A DNA stretch of 64,000 nucleotides from Aquimarina mytili (GCF_016735115.1 NZ_JAERQJ010000002.1:124001-188000); one strand, 5' to 3'; positions 1-9,833 are shown, counted from the first letter of the stretch. Notes: a model not told the origin generated them from the sequence alone. Program-made: numbers and translations.

Positions 1-94
1 GCCAAATAGGAAAATTAAAATGAAAAAGACTCTTGCTTGTTTAAAATTATTGGTATTCATAGCATATTGTTTTAAAAAAAAATGTATTGCTCAT

Positions 95-1027
95 TTATAA
101 GTCCAATGGTCTTATTTTATTAATAACTTCTGTGCTTACCCAATAAAAGTTTGATAATCCACCTTCTTCGTTATATCTGCCAAAAAATAAATATTTACCA
201 TCCGGTGTGATACTCGGGCATGTTTCACTAAAATTAGAATTTACTTCACTTCCAAGGTTAATGGCTTTTGACCACCCATCGTCTTTCTTTTTGAAATAGA
301 CATATATATCGCTTTTTCTTTGATCATCTTCTTTGTTTCTGGCATTTACCACTATATACTCTTGAGATGGGGAAATAAAACCGTGAAAACCAGATTCAAT
401 TCCAACTTCGTGTACTTCGAGATATTTACCATTTTTATTAGGGGAATAATACATTTTTCGCTTTGACACATTGGTATAAAAAATATCTCCGTTTTTGGCT
501 TCATTTGAATAAAAAACAAAATCATCATTTATAGGTGAATCAAGTTGTATCGCATCACTCCAAGAACTGTCGAAACGATTAACATACCAAGCTTTAACCG
601 ATTCTTTATGATGAGGCAATGTAAAAGAATCATGAGCTGCAAAATGAATCCTTTTACCACTAGGGCTTACAAATGGATGCATCTCACCCACTTTTTTGCC
701 TTTTGTAAAATTTGCTTTTTTAGGATTAGTCCATTTTTTTCCTTCAAGTTTTGAGAAATATATGCTTGGATCTTGGTCTTTTTTATTAGCTGAAAAATAT
801 ACTTCATCTAAACCAGGAGAAAACGAAATACCATGTTCATATCTTCCATTTATTGAAATAATTCCAGGAGCAAAAACTTCAGGAATTAAACCTGGTGGTT
901 TTTGTCCGAAATATCGATCTTCTAAAGCTGGAAAATCATACTCGTTTGCTTTCTGATTTTTAGTATTGCAAGCATTAAAAAATAGAGTTAATACCGATAT
1001 TGAAAGTATAAAGTTGTAATTTTTCAT
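95..1027 (-). CDS. PD40/TolB-like beta-propeller lipoprotein
   Basis: The protein has 310 residues from the chosen ATG. The frame is open for 16 more codons upstream, but the chosen start places a clear lipoprotein signal (LTLFFNAC, lipid Cys at residue 20) right at the N terminus. The body repeats short PD40 blades: FSPGLDEVYFSANK, HPFVSPSGKRIHFAA and PSITPDGKYLFFG. This is typical of WD40-like Pd40 propellers of the TolB type. It is probably a surface or periplasmic lipoprotein that binds a ligand or protein partner; no catalytic motif is seen. It is divergent from the histidine kinase gene at 1331, and the target of that pairing is unknown. Confidence 0.8.
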   Translation of the reverse strand: MKNYNFILSISVLTLFFNACNTKNQKANEYDFPALEDRYFGQKPPGLIPEVFAPGIISINGRYEHGISFSPGLDEVYFSANKKDQDPSIYFSKLEGKKWTNPKKANFTKGKKVGEMHPFVSPSGKRIHFAAHDSFTLPHHKESVKAWYVNRFDSSWSDAIQLDSPINDDFVFYSNEAKNGDIFYTNVSKRKMYYSPNKNGKYLEVHEVGIESGFHGFISPSQEYIVVNARNKEDDQRKSDIYVYFKKKDDGWSKAINLGSEVNSNFSETCPSITPDGKYLFFGRYNEEGGLSNFYWVSTEVINKIRPLDL

Positions 1028-1330
1028 ATTTTTTTGAGTGTAAAAAATGTTTGGTACCATATTGTTTGTTTCCATAGATTCATCTGATGCTAATTTCTAC
1101 TGGATATATCTCAAACCCATAAACATCTTTTGAATTATTTGAAGTATATGAGTTAGTTTATACTACTGACCAGATGCTTTGAGTGTGTTTTTTATGTTTT
1201 TATACTTTACAAAAGATGCATTTTTCTTTTATGTTTTCAATTTAAATTTTGCCAACTGCTCTATACACTAATGAACTGCTCTAAGAGGATGATTATAATG
1301 ATTATCTTGCATCGGTAAAACCATTGAAAA
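1028..1330. other. Divergent intergenic region, no gene seen
   Basis: These 303 AT-rich bases lie between two divergent genes and should hold both promoters. I found no exact TAnnTTTG element on either strand; the nearest is TAAATTTTG around 1243, with one extra base in the spacer. No open frame with a plausible start or RNA gene is visible. Confidence 0.5.
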
Positions 1331-3016
1331 ATGAATTTGAGATTTTTCTACAATCTCCTTTTAATATGCCTTACATTATTTGTAACCTCTTGCTCTAAAA
1401 GTCCGGTTTTTAAGGAATATCAGACCGTATTCAAGGTTGGAGATCAACCAGAATGGTCGACCAAGAACTTATATGATCAGAGATGGCAAAAAAGACTAAA
1501 GCTAGTGCCTGATGGTAAGGTTTTCTGGTCTAGAACTAAGATCGATATCTTAAAGGCTCCTGAAATCTTACAACCCTATGGTCTTCAGTTAGAAGTCTAT
1601 GGCGAGTATGAGGTATTTTGGGATGGGGTTTTGATTGGCAAAAATGGAAATCCGGGGCAGGAAGCAGATTTACCTCCTGAAGGTAAATTGTGGACTACTT
1701 TTATCATACCCACCCATTTGACCAATGTAGACGAACATGTAATGGCCATACGCTTAAGTAATTATTATTATCCAGATCATATTGGCAATTATGGGTTGAA
1801 GATATACGATTACGATGATTTACTTACCGACCGGCTCATCCAAAACTCCTATATGCATGTTTTTGCAGGTGCTTTTCTCATTACCGCGATCTATTTTCTT
1901 TTTCTATTCTTAGGTAATAAAAAAGAATACCCTAAGCTTATTTTTAGCATTAGTTGTTTTCTCTTTTTTGGCTTAACAATGACCCACTTTGTGAGAACAA
2001 CGATACCAATTCATTATAGCTTACATGTTGTTCGGTTAGAAGTTATCACCAGTTTAATGTTCGGAATTTCGTTTTTAATCCCACTCTATTTCTCGATGCA
2101 GTTTCCCTTCCCAAAATGGAAAGTCTTTTTAGGTATTTACGCTTCTATTCTTTTATATATATTCTCTATTGAACACCATTTATTTGATTACACGATATTA
2201 AATATGGCTTTTAGTTTATTGGTATTTTCTATAGGTATAGCCGTTTTTGGCGTATACAAGAAAGCAAAAGGTGCTCTTTTAGTACTGCTAACCCTGCTCC
2301 TTTGTATATTCATTCGTTATTCCGTTTCATTTAATATGAGTCTCTTTATCGGTTTTAGCTTAATTTTACTTAACATGTTGTACTTACTTTCCTTGCGTAT
2401 CAAAGAACAACGGCTAGCTTATGAAAACTCCTTGGTCCAATCTACACGACTGCGCCTTGAGTTACTCAAAAAGAATATTCAACCTCATTTTCTAATGAAT
2501 ACCCTGACCTCATTAATAGATTGGGTAGAAGAAGCGCCTAAGAAAGGAGTTTTGTTTATTGAAGCTTTAGCCAAAGAATTTGATCTTTTTAACCAGATAG
2601 AAAATAAAACATTGATTCCTATTGCTCAAGAAATAGCGCTTTGCCGTGCACATCTTGAAATTATGGAATACCGGAAAGAAATCAACTATTTGTGGGAAGA
2701 AGAAGGCATAGATCCTGAAGAAAAGATACCTCCTGGAATTCTTCATACGTTATTAGAAAATGGAATTACACATAGCTTACCTCGAGAAGATAATAACATC
2801 AGATTTAAGCTTATTTTTGAATCGAATACTGATTACAAGTGCTATACATTTTTAACCTTTGCGGCTCCTGTGAAGAAAGGAACGAATAATAGTACAGAAG
2901 GTACAGGTCTAAAATATATAAAAGCTCGGCTAACAGAGAGCTATCATGAGCAATGGGATTTTACCTCAGAACCAGTACATCACGGATGGAAAAACATCAT
3001 AAAAATATATTCTTAA
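1331..3016 (+). CDS. LytS-like sensor histidine kinase with lipoprotein N terminus and 7TM region
   Basis: This 561-residue protein begins with a lipobox-like sequence (LFVTSC, Cys21). An extracytoplasmic beta-rich domain follows, about residues 22-175, resembling the 7TMR-DISM sensor class (EYEVFWDGVLIGKNG). Roughly seven hydrophobic segments occupy 175-365. The C-terminal kinase is of the LytS/YehU (His_kinase) type: the phospho-acceptor motif NIQPHFLMN has His at about 386, and an N-box is seen in LLENGITHS. The gene ends 4 bases before a LytTR response regulator, so the pair is almost certainly a two-component system. The signal is unknown. Confidence 0.88.
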   Translation: MNLRFFYNLLLICLTLFVTSCSKSPVFKEYQTVFKVGDQPEWSTKNLYDQRWQKRLKLVPDGKVFWSRTKIDILKAPEILQPYGLQLEVYGEYEVFWDGVLIGKNGNPGQEADLPPEGKLWTTFIIPTHLTNVDEHVMAIRLSNYYYPDHIGNYGLKIYDYDDLLTDRLIQNSYMHVFAGAFLITAIYFLFLFLGNKKEYPKLIFSISCFLFFGLTMTHFVRTTIPIHYSLHVVRLEVITSLMFGISFLIPLYFSMQFPFPKWKVFLGIYASILLYIFSIEHHLFDYTILNMAFSLLVFSIGIAVFGVYKKAKGALLVLLTLLLCIFIRYSVSFNMSLFIGFSLILLNMLYLLSLRIKEQRLAYENSLVQSTRLRLELLKKNIQPHFLMNTLTSLIDWVEEAPKKGVLFIEALAKEFDLFNQIENKTLIPIAQEIALCRAHLEIMEYRKEINYLWEEEGIDPEEKIPPGILHTLLENGITHSLPREDNNIRFKLIFESNTDYKCYTFLTFAAPVKKGTNNSTEGTGLKYIKARLTESYHEQWDFTSEPVHHGWKNIIKIYS

Positions 3017-3020
3017 GAAG

Positions 3021-3719
3021 ATGAAGGTTTTAATCGTTGAAGATGAATCAAGAATAGCCAAAAGAATTGAACGAATGACTCGTGATATTTTTGGAGATAC
3101 TTTAGAATCACTAAAGTATATTAATACACTTCATGAAGCATTACCATTTATTGAAAATAACGAATTAGACCTTGTTCTTCTAGATTTGAATCTTAATGGC
3201 GCCAATGGTTTTGACTTGTTGGCTACAGCAGTTTCTAAATCATTCCATACGATAGTTATTTCTGCTTATAAAGATCAGGCAATTACTGCTTTTGAATATG
3301 GGGTTTTAGATTTTGTTCCCAAACCCTTCAATAGAGAACGCCTGGAGCAAGCCTTGAATCGAACTATGGCAAACGAAAAGATAGAAACGAATGAAATTAA
3401 ATTTTTAGCGATTAAAAAAAGGCATCGCATACAACTAATACCTATTGAAGATGTACTTTATATAAAAGGAGCTGGTGTCTATACCGAACTTTTTCTAGCT
3501 GATAGAAAAAAAGAACTACATGATAAATCGCTCGAAAAGCTAGAACAATTGTTATCAAATACTTTTGAACGAATCCATAAATCATACCTAGTGAAGATGT
3601 CTGAAATAAAAGAAATTATCGTAGAATCAGGAAGTAAATATATGATTGAGTTAAAGAATGGAGAACGTATCCCTATCGGAAGAACTAAATACAAAGATAT
3701 AAAAGCAAAATGGTTTTAA
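3021..3719 (+). CDS. LytTR-family response regulator
   Basis: The 232-residue protein has a receiver domain (about 1-120) with phosphorylatable Asp55 in LVLLDLNLNG and the conserved Lys in VPKPF. A LytTR DNA-binding domain (about 130-232) follows, with the signatures VLYIKGAGVYTELFL and RIHKSYLVK. It is the cognate partner of the kinase immediately upstream and is predicted to control genes through LytTR direct-repeat sites. The kinase/regulator pair ends at a perfect inverted repeat that separates it from the convergent S41 gene. Confidence 0.92.
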   Translation: MKVLIVEDESRIAKRIERMTRDIFGDTLESLKYINTLHEALPFIENNELDLVLLDLNLNGANGFDLLATAVSKSFHTIVISAYKDQAITAFEYGVLDFVPKPFNRERLEQALNRTMANEKIETNEIKFLAIKKRHRIQLIPIEDVLYIKGAGVYTELFLADRKKELHDKSLEKLEQLLSNTFERIHKSYLVKMSEIKEIIVESGSKYMIELKNGERIPIGRTKYKDIKAKWF

Positions 3720-3751
3720 ATATCTAAACAAATCAGTCTTTTTTATATCGA

Positions 3752-3777
3752 ACGATCCCGATAGTTATCGGGATCGT
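3752..3777. terminator. Perfect inverted repeat between convergent genes
   Basis: The arms ACGATCCCGATA and TATCGGGATCGT are exact complements separated by two bases. They lie between the ends of the LytTR regulator (3719) and the S41 homologue (3803). Neither strand has a clear T-run directly after the hairpin, so it may be a bidirectional terminator of the weak type or an mRNA-end structure. Confidence 0.55.
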
Positions 3778-3802
3778 CTTGAGAAATTAATACGTATTAA
3801 TT

Positions 3803-5398
3803 TTATTTAATAGAAGCAGCCTTATCGTAAAATTCCTGAGCTTTATTTTTATCTCCGATTTGCGAATAACAATCGCCTAAATGTTTCCACGCTTTTACAG
3901 AATTCGGAAACAGTTGTGCTACAAAAGAAAACACTCCAATAGCATGCTGATATTGACTTTGATTCAATAATAATTTTCCTGAATTAATGAATTTTCCCTC
4001 AAAATCGAAAAACTTGTAACGCGAATCTTGCAACATTTTAATCACATCTTTTTGTAATGTTTCAATATCACCATGCATAAATAAGGTTCTTATATGATCC
4101 ATAGGTCTTAAAATAAAGCCTTCAGGATTAAAATTGAAAGTTGCTTCTAAAACAGGATCCTCATTATTTTCATATTCATCAAAACTCATATCTACCGATA
4201 ATTGTGGCGCTAACCAGGCATCATTTGTCCAGGGTTCTTTATCTTGCCACCAAGCAAATGATAACATTATCTTCATTTTGCTATTTGGTAATTGTACGGG
4301 TTTGGCATCACCATAAAAATTTACATTTTCACTCGTTGGTTCGCCAACAAATATGGCATTGGTATAACTATCTAAACGATTAACAAAGTTTTGACAAGCC
4401 GAAAATGTGCGTCGTCCGGTAATGACAAATAACTTTCCTTTTTTATTAATTTTTTCAGTTTCAATAATTCCCGTGATAATTGGTTTTACTAAATAATTGT
4501 TTCCACCACCGTTTAAACGAACGTCAAGCACTAATTTCTCTACATCATTATCCTCGATAAACTCAAAAACTCGTTTGTAAAATGCTTCCATAGTTTCTGA
4601 TTGATCATTTCTAACTCTACTATGTCTTACGTACACCGTTTTATGTTTTGTAAGATATTCGTAGAAATAAATTTTATCTAATTTCTTAAGGTATAGCGGT
4701 GTTTTGTTTTGATTTCTAGCGCTTAACCAGTCGTCTTCTTGTTGTACGTATCCGTAGGTTGTTGGCACTCGACTTTTATTAGGTAAAATGTCAAATTTTT
4801 GTTGAAATTGCTGACCTTCTTTCTCTAAAGTAAAAGTTATTGATGATTGCAACATATCGGTAATTCCTTGCGCATGCAGTACTTCGGGATATCGTATATT
4901 ATTAATTCCGTAGGCTTTAAAATATTGTGAGTTCTCTGCTTCTACTGTGGGTTCAATTGCTTCGAGAACCTCTGAAATTGGCCTCCCTTCTATCGCTATG
5001 ACTTTTGCTCCAACTGCTTTTGGGTAATTCTTGTGTGTTCCTTGTATATATACTCCATCATTAAATTCATATACATTGAAAGGAAATTGCGAAAATTCAA
5101 AAGGTTTTTGATGAAAACTAACATAGGTATGTCCGTATTTGAATAGCGACACGAGTCTAGAAAACCCAACAATAATTTCATGTTCTTCTAAATTCGGGAT
5201 TTGTTTATGTAACTCTTCGACAGTATCATTAAACTCTTTAACGGTTACTTTTTTAAACAAAAACGGATATTCTTCATGTACCGTTTTCTGTAAAAAACGT
5301 AAATCTTGTTGCCATTGTTTTGCGCTTATTTTTTCTTGTGCCAACAGTGTAGTTGAAGCTACTAGTAACAGTAAAGTGATGAAAAGTCTAAATTTCAT
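3803..5398 (-). CDS. S41-family (C-terminal-processing-like) peptidase homologue with TPR tail
   Basis: The 531-residue protein has a signal peptide (LLLLVASTTLLAQ). A tail-specific-protease-like core follows: KLVLDVRLNGGGNN is the S41 beta-strand motif, and GRRTFSACQNF carries the likely nucleophile Ser. I do not see the Lys of the CtpA-type Ser-Lys dyad with confidence. Some secreted S41-like proteins of Bacteroidota use a different set of residues, so activity is not assured. The last 60 residues form one or two TPR units (QYQHAIGVFSFVAQLFPNS). It is predicted periplasmic or outer-membrane associated. It stands alone between two LytTR systems. Confidence 0.8.
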   Translation of the reverse strand: MKFRLFITLLLLVASTTLLAQEKISAKQWQQDLRFLQKTVHEEYPFLFKKVTVKEFNDTVEELHKQIPNLEEHEIIVGFSRLVSLFKYGHTYVSFHQKPFEFSQFPFNVYEFNDGVYIQGTHKNYPKAVGAKVIAIEGRPISEVLEAIEPTVEAENSQYFKAYGINNIRYPEVLHAQGITDMLQSSITFTLEKEGQQFQQKFDILPNKSRVPTTYGYVQQEDDWLSARNQNKTPLYLKKLDKIYFYEYLTKHKTVYVRHSRVRNDQSETMEAFYKRVFEFIEDNDVEKLVLDVRLNGGGNNYLVKPIITGIIETEKINKKGKLFVITGRRTFSACQNFVNRLDSYTNAIFVGEPTSENVNFYGDAKPVQLPNSKMKIMLSFAWWQDKEPWTNDAWLAPQLSVDMSFDEYENNEDPVLEATFNFNPEGFILRPMDHIRTLFMHGDIETLQKDVIKMLQDSRYKFFDFEGKFINSGKLLLNQSQYQHAIGVFSFVAQLFPNSVKAWKHLGDCYSQIGDKNKAQEFYDKAASIK

Positions 5399-5509
5399 AA
5401 TGAATATTTTTAGTTAATTAGAACACTACAAATATTCATGTTTTAGATCATGAAAATAACTGCTTTTTGCTGAAGTATCGTTTTTTATAGTTGAATTGTA
5501 ATCGATGTA

Positions 5510-6262
5510 TTATTTGTTCATCCATTCTTTAAAATTGCCTGTCTTTTGTCTGCTTACAATAAACTCTTGATCTCTTGGATTTGAAACAGATAGCTTTACT
5601 CTATGATTAAAATAAGGTTCTATTTTTTGGATAGACATTTTAGCAACAATCTGACCTCTATTAATTCGATAAAACTTAGTATCATCTAACGAATCAAACA
5701 ATTGATCCATAGTTTCATCTATAATGTATCGTTTATTATGTGTTACACCAAAAGTAATGCTGTCTTGAGAATACATATATAATAACTCTGAAATCCTGAT
5801 TTGAACAAAACCACTACCCTCTTTAACAAGTATACCTGATCGTTTTTGAGGCGTTTGAATACTATTGAGAAGCTCTTTTAAAATTACAGGCTCTATAACC
5901 TTAGTTTCATTAGATTTTGTAAACTTATGTAATGCGGTCTCTAATTCCTTTTGTTGAATTGGTTTTAATAAATAATCGACACTATTTACCTTAAAAGCTT
6001 GAATAGCATATTGATCAAAAGCTGTTGTAAAAATTATAGGTGTAGATACTTCTATCTTCTGAAAAATCTCAAAGCTTAATCCATCAGCTAATTGAATATC
6101 CATAAATACCAGATCTGGTGTCGTGTGTTTTTTAAACCATAACACGGCATCTTCAACGGTATCAATAATATCTAATAATTGAAAATCAAAAGTACTTTTA
6201 TTTAACAGGTTTTGTAACTGACTTGCAGCCCGTGGTTCATCTTCAATTATTAATATTCGCAT
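5510..6262 (-). CDS. LytTR-family response regulator
   Basis: This 250-residue protein has a receiver domain with Asp55 (LVFMDIQLADG) and a LytTR output domain starting near residue 140 (ISELLYMYSQDSITFGV, FYRINRGQIV). Its start overlaps the end of the upstream histidine kinase by 20 bases, so the two are translationally linked. It is the last gene of a four-gene minus-strand run that starts with the ABA4-like protein at 8564. Confidence 0.92.
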   Translation of the reverse strand: MRILIIEDEPRAASQLQNLLNKSTFDFQLLDIIDTVEDAVLWFKKHTTPDLVFMDIQLADGLSFEIFQKIEVSTPIIFTTAFDQYAIQAFKVNSVDYLLKPIQQKELETALHKFTKSNETKVIEPVILKELLNSIQTPQKRSGILVKEGSGFVQIRISELLYMYSQDSITFGVTHNKRYIIDETMDQLFDSLDDTKFYRINRGQIVAKMSIQKIEPYFNHRVKLSVSNPRDQEFIVSRQKTGNFKEWMNK

Positions 6263-7334
6263 AGTTTTTCTTTTGATCAGATAGTTTTAATAAGGGTAAA
6301 GAAACCATAAATTGATCACCATCATTTTTAATAACTGGCAATGTACTTGATGTTAATGCATATCGTTTTTCGATATTCTTCAATCCAATTTTTGTTGATG
6401 GTATTTGTGTAGATTTTGTTTGAATTTTATTTCTTACAACTAAGTGGTTATCTTTTATTTCTACATGTATAATTAAAGGCTTAGCTCTCGAAACTATATT
6501 GTGTTTTATAGCATTTTCTATCAAAAGCTGTACACTCATGGGGACTATCATAGCCCCTAATTTAGCTTCTGGAATATTCCAATTCATTTTTAAATTATCT
6601 CCAAATCTTTCTGATTGGATATGAATATACGCCTTAACAAATTTTAATTCCTCTCGAAGCGAAATTAAATTGGCATTCCCCGACTCTAATATAAAACGAT
6701 ATACATCTGATAAATTATCGACGAAATCTTTTGCATTTTCTTTAGAATCTTGATCAATAATATCACGTAATGTATTTAAACTATTGAATAAAAAATGGGG
6801 TCGCGCCTGATTTCTTAAGGTATCCAATTGCGCTTGAATCATTATTTGTTTTGCCTGTTCTTCTATTCTAATAGATTTTTTTAACCGTACATAATAATAT
6901 ACAGCTTCATATATGGCCATGGTCATAATCGTGATTAAAATAACGGGCAAAAGAACCTTTAATCTTATTGCATGTGTAGAATTAAACCCGAGAAGGGTAA
7001 AAATATTTGCAAGCAAAGAACCTCCTATAAAATCAACAAGCAGTATTACACTAATAATAGCAAAAAGAAGGAAAATAATACGCTTAAAATCATCTTTAAA
7101 ATCAGGATATTTTTTCCGTAAAAAAATCAGAATAAACCTTATGATAAACCAATCACAAACCGTAAAAAATAGAGCAGCAAACCAACCTATAAATACAAGT
7201 TCTATAGAACTTCTTTCTGATGGGTCATTAAATAAATAGTTGGTTATAATACTTATAATAAGAATACCTATAACCGTAAACCAAAGATCATTAAACCCTA
7301 AATATTGTATGCGTTTCTTTTTGTCGATTAACAT
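6243..7334 (-). CDS. LytS/YehU-type sensor histidine kinase
   Basis: The 363-residue kinase has about four transmembrane segments in residues 10-150 and no large extracytoplasmic domain. A coiled linker leads to the His_kinase domain, with the acceptor motif ARPHFLFNSLNTL (His at about 180) and the ATP-binding N-box LLIENAIKHNI. It overlaps its response regulator by 20 bases and follows a seven-TM protein by 10 bases. With so little extracellular sequence it probably senses through its membrane segments or through the neighbouring membrane proteins (inference). Confidence 0.9.
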   Translation of the reverse strand: MLIDKKKRIQYLGFNDLWFTVIGILIISIITNYLFNDPSERSSIELVFIGWFAALFFTVCDWFIIRFILIFLRKKYPDFKDDFKRIIFLLFAIISVILLVDFIGGSLLANIFTLLGFNSTHAIRLKVLLPVILITIMTMAIYEAVYYYVRLKKSIRIEEQAKQIMIQAQLDTLRNQARPHFLFNSLNTLRDIIDQDSKENAKDFVDNLSDVYRFILESGNANLISLREELKFVKAYIHIQSERFGDNLKMNWNIPEAKLGAMIVPMSVQLLIENAIKHNIVSRAKPLIIHVEIKDNHLVVRNKIQTKSTQIPSTKIGLKNIEKRYALTSSTLPVIKNDGDQFMVSLPLLKLSDQKKNYANINN

Positions 7335-7344
7335 TATGGTTTAA

Positions 7345-8145
7345 TTATAAGCTTATTAATGGTATCCCTTGTTTGGCTTGATAGAATGTAAATCCAATCC
7401 ATGAAGCATATGCTACCCCAAAAATAGTTACAGCAATAATCTGGTTTCTACTTGTGGTTTTCCATGTATTGGATAGCATTAATGCGAATAACGGAATTAT
7501 TTGTATGCCATGCAACCCAAAAAAATGGGCTATCCTCAAATCTCCACCAACAGTACTCCAATTAACCAATGGTAGTCCATTTCCTCCATCTGGTGTTCCA
7601 ACATTATGAGACAATTGATTTATCATTTGCCCTCCTACCCAACTACCAACAACAATAATAATCCAACCTAACAATATAGCCCATTGAATAGATTTGTTTG
7701 TGTTTAATTTTAAACGAATTGTATCAAATATAAACAAGATCATAATGATAACATTAATCGCTATTAAAATACCCATTGCGGCAAAGAGCAAACCATCAAA
7801 TAAACTAGAGCTATTATAATGAGATTTTACCCCTCGGGACGCTTGAAGAACAATAATACCTATCTCTATAAACAATGTCCAGGAAACAATAGCATTAAGA
7901 ATGTTTTTCTTTTTTTTGGAATAAGGATATAATGTTATCAGATATCCTACGGTTAAAATATAAATAGCTCCAGAAATTGAAAATTTTAATGGTTTAATCC
8001 ATACATTAACACCTACCAAAGTTCTATCATCAATAAAAAGTCCAACAATACATACAACGGCTAATATTAGATGGATGATAACGATTCCATAAAGTATTGG
8101 ACTTTCCTTTTTTACTGTACTAAATACGTGCTTTAAATTGGTCAT
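7345..8145 (-). CDS. Conserved seven-TM membrane protein, function unknown
   Basis: The 266-residue protein has about seven hydrophobic helices. The motif LRIAHFFGLHGIQIIPL in helix six carries two His residues, and NVWIKPLKFSISGAIY is near helix two. I do not recognise a named family. It lies 2 bases after the ABA4-like gene and 10 bases before the sensor kinase, so the four genes form one operon. Conserved membrane histidines could bind a metal, haem or pigment, but that is only a possibility. Confidence 0.75.
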   Translation of the reverse strand: MTNLKHVFSTVKKESPILYGIVIIHLILAVVCIVGLFIDDRTLVGVNVWIKPLKFSISGAIYILTVGYLITLYPYSKKKKNILNAIVSWTLFIEIGIIVLQASRGVKSHYNSSSLFDGLLFAAMGILIAINVIIMILFIFDTIRLKLNTNKSIQWAILLGWIIIVVGSWVGGQMINQLSHNVGTPDGGNGLPLVNWSTVGGDLRIAHFFGLHGIQIIPLFALMLSNTWKTTSRNQIIAVTIFGVAYASWIGFTFYQAKQGIPLISL

Positions 8146-8147
8146 AA

Positions 8148-8564
8148 TTACTTCTTTTTAAAGGTTCTAATAATCATGAACAGTAGGAAGCCTATAGGCC
8201 CGAACATAAATGTGGCAAATAAACAAGGAGCCATTATGAGTTGATGAATTTCAAGTTTCTTGTTTTGATCTAACATCCACATACCTACTATAAGGTCGAA
8301 AGCAAGGTAATGCACCCAGCCAGCCAAAACAGCATTTTCTTCGGTAAACAATTTCATGATCGATGCTAAGCTTCCAAAATCCATCATTCCTCCTATTTGT
8401 ATAGCGTTAAGAATATAAATCGCATACACCAAGGATAACACTAACGGAATTACTTTATAATCCATTAAGAGTTTTGTCACCTTCCATTTAGGTAATAAGA
8501 TCATTAAAACCCACATAGGAGTTGTAATCATACCTGCTATTGAAAAAATTGTTGCTGGAGTCAT
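8148..8564 (-). CDS. ABA4-like (DUF4281) membrane protein
   Basis: The protein has 138 residues and four transmembrane helices. The pattern AGWVHYLAFDLIVGMWMLDQ is characteristic of ABA4-like proteins; ABA4 in plants is needed for neoxanthin formation. APCLFATFMFGPIGFLLF matches the family C-terminal half. In bacteria the role is not settled. It is the first gene of the operon that also encodes a seven-TM protein and a LytTR two-component system. Confidence 0.8.
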   Translation of the reverse strand: MTPATIFSIAGMITTPMWVLMILLPKWKVTKLLMDYKVIPLVLSLVYAIYILNAIQIGGMMDFGSLASIMKLFTEENAVLAGWVHYLAFDLIVGMWMLDQNKKLEIHQLIMAPCLFATFMFGPIGFLLFMIIRTFKKK

Positions 8565-8783
8565 ATTTAACTATTTAAAAAGTTATTAGGTATATTTATA
8601 GCCAAATATGGTATTCATAAAAAGAATACGAAATCAAATTATTTTGAATCGTCGTATTGTGTTCTTGAATTGTTATTTCTTTTTTTGACACAGTCCTTTT
8701 TCGCACCTATTTATTGAAGAACATTGACGATTGTGTGTGTTTATAAGATCGTTTTACAAAGAAGAATCAATTTAAAGTCTTGT

Positions 8784-9833
8784 TTAAATACTATTAGATT
8801 TCTTGAATGAAGATGGTGTTATGCCTTCAAACTTTTTAAAAGCTGTATTAAATGAAGATAGACTATTAAAACCAGAATCAAAAGCAATAGCCGATATCGT
8901 ATAGTTTTTACTATCTAAAAGCATTTTTTTTGCTTCATTAATCCTGTACTGATTAATAAAATCATTAAAATTTTGTTTCGAATATTGGTTAATCACTTCA
9001 GAAGTTTTTTGGGTGCTCCTATTTATTAACTTACCAATGCTTGAAAGAGATACATTAGGTTCTAAATATAATTTATCGTCTAAAATTAGTTTTGATATTT
9101 GCTTAAATAATTGGATGTCATCATTCTTTCTAAAAACATTGCCATCAATATCGGTTACTTTAAGTTTAAAAGCTTTAAAACTCAAAAAATAGACGACCAT
9201 TGAATACATGATTGGGCCAGCTATATAGGGTACAGTATCTTCTATTATGTTTAAAAAATATGACACCCATATAAAGACAAAACCAATAATTAATACTCTT
9301 AACCACACAATTATTGCTTTCTGGGATTTTGTTTGTAGTTCTTTAGGATAACCTTTCTTTACTTTTTTTAGTTGCCGATAGGCCACAAAAATATGAAAAG
9401 CAAAATGCAGATAAATAAAAATAAGAACACTGGCAAATACAATTATAGCTTCTTTATTATTGCTATCAAACCAGTTTTTAGTAACAAAAAAACTGGACAA
9501 GAATAATAGAGCAAATGGCACTAACTCCAAAAAATAATATTGCGGTAATTTAAAATCGACTTGCGTCATTCCTGCAACATACCATCGCAGTAATGGGCCT
9601 ATTAAAAGTAGAAAAGCCAATCCGGCAAAAATGAATATTGGCTCTAAATCATTACCAAAATTAAGCATTACAGACTTTCCTATTCTAAAAGCCATGAAAA
9701 TTAGAATTAATGCTAAAATATAATTGCTAGTTGTTCTCTTCTTTTTAAAAAAACATAAATATACAGCAAATGCAAGACCATGTAAAAGTCCTGCACTGCT
9801 TATAATAATTAGAAGTATATCTAAAAAACTCAA
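8784..9833 (-). CDS. AraC-family regulator with multi-TM N terminus
   Basis: The 349-residue protein has about seven transmembrane helices in residues 1-220, then a cytoplasmic AraC/XylS DNA-binding domain at the C terminus (RINEAKKMLLDSKNYTISAI, AFDSGFNSLSSFNTAFKKF). The start appears to be a TTG codon, as no ATG lies near the beginning of the first helix. Membrane-embedded AraC proteins of this form are common in Flavobacteriia. It begins 23 bases after the DJ-1/PfpI gene and is probably co-transcribed with it. The target genes are unknown. Confidence 0.85.
   Translation of the reverse strand: MSFLDILLIIISSAGLLHGLAFAVYLCFFKKKRTTSNYILALILIFMAFRIGKSVMLNFGNDLEPIFIFAGLAFLLLIGPLLRWYVAGMTQVDFKLPQYYFLELVPFALLFLSSFFVTKNWFDSNNKEAIIVFASVLIFIYLHFAFHIFVAYRQLKKVKKGYPKELQTKSQKAIIVWLRVLIIGFVFIWVSYFLNIIEDTVPYIAGPIMYSMVVYFLSFKAFKLKVTDIDGNVFRKNDDIQLFKQISKLILDDKLYLEPNVSLSSIGKLINRSTQKTSEVINQYSKQNFNDFINQYRINEAKKMLLDSKNYTISAIAFDSGFNSLSSFNTAFKKFEGITPSSFKKSNSI

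Noticed and set aside
20..100. 26-codon frame at the left edge with a signal-like start
   Set aside because: It overlaps the end of the PD40 gene on the other strand, has no clear upstream signal and is very short; it could be a remnant but nothing supports a gene.
3752..3777. Perfect inverted repeat as a mobile element end
   Set aside because: It is single, short and placed between convergent genes, where a terminator-like structure is the simpler explanation.
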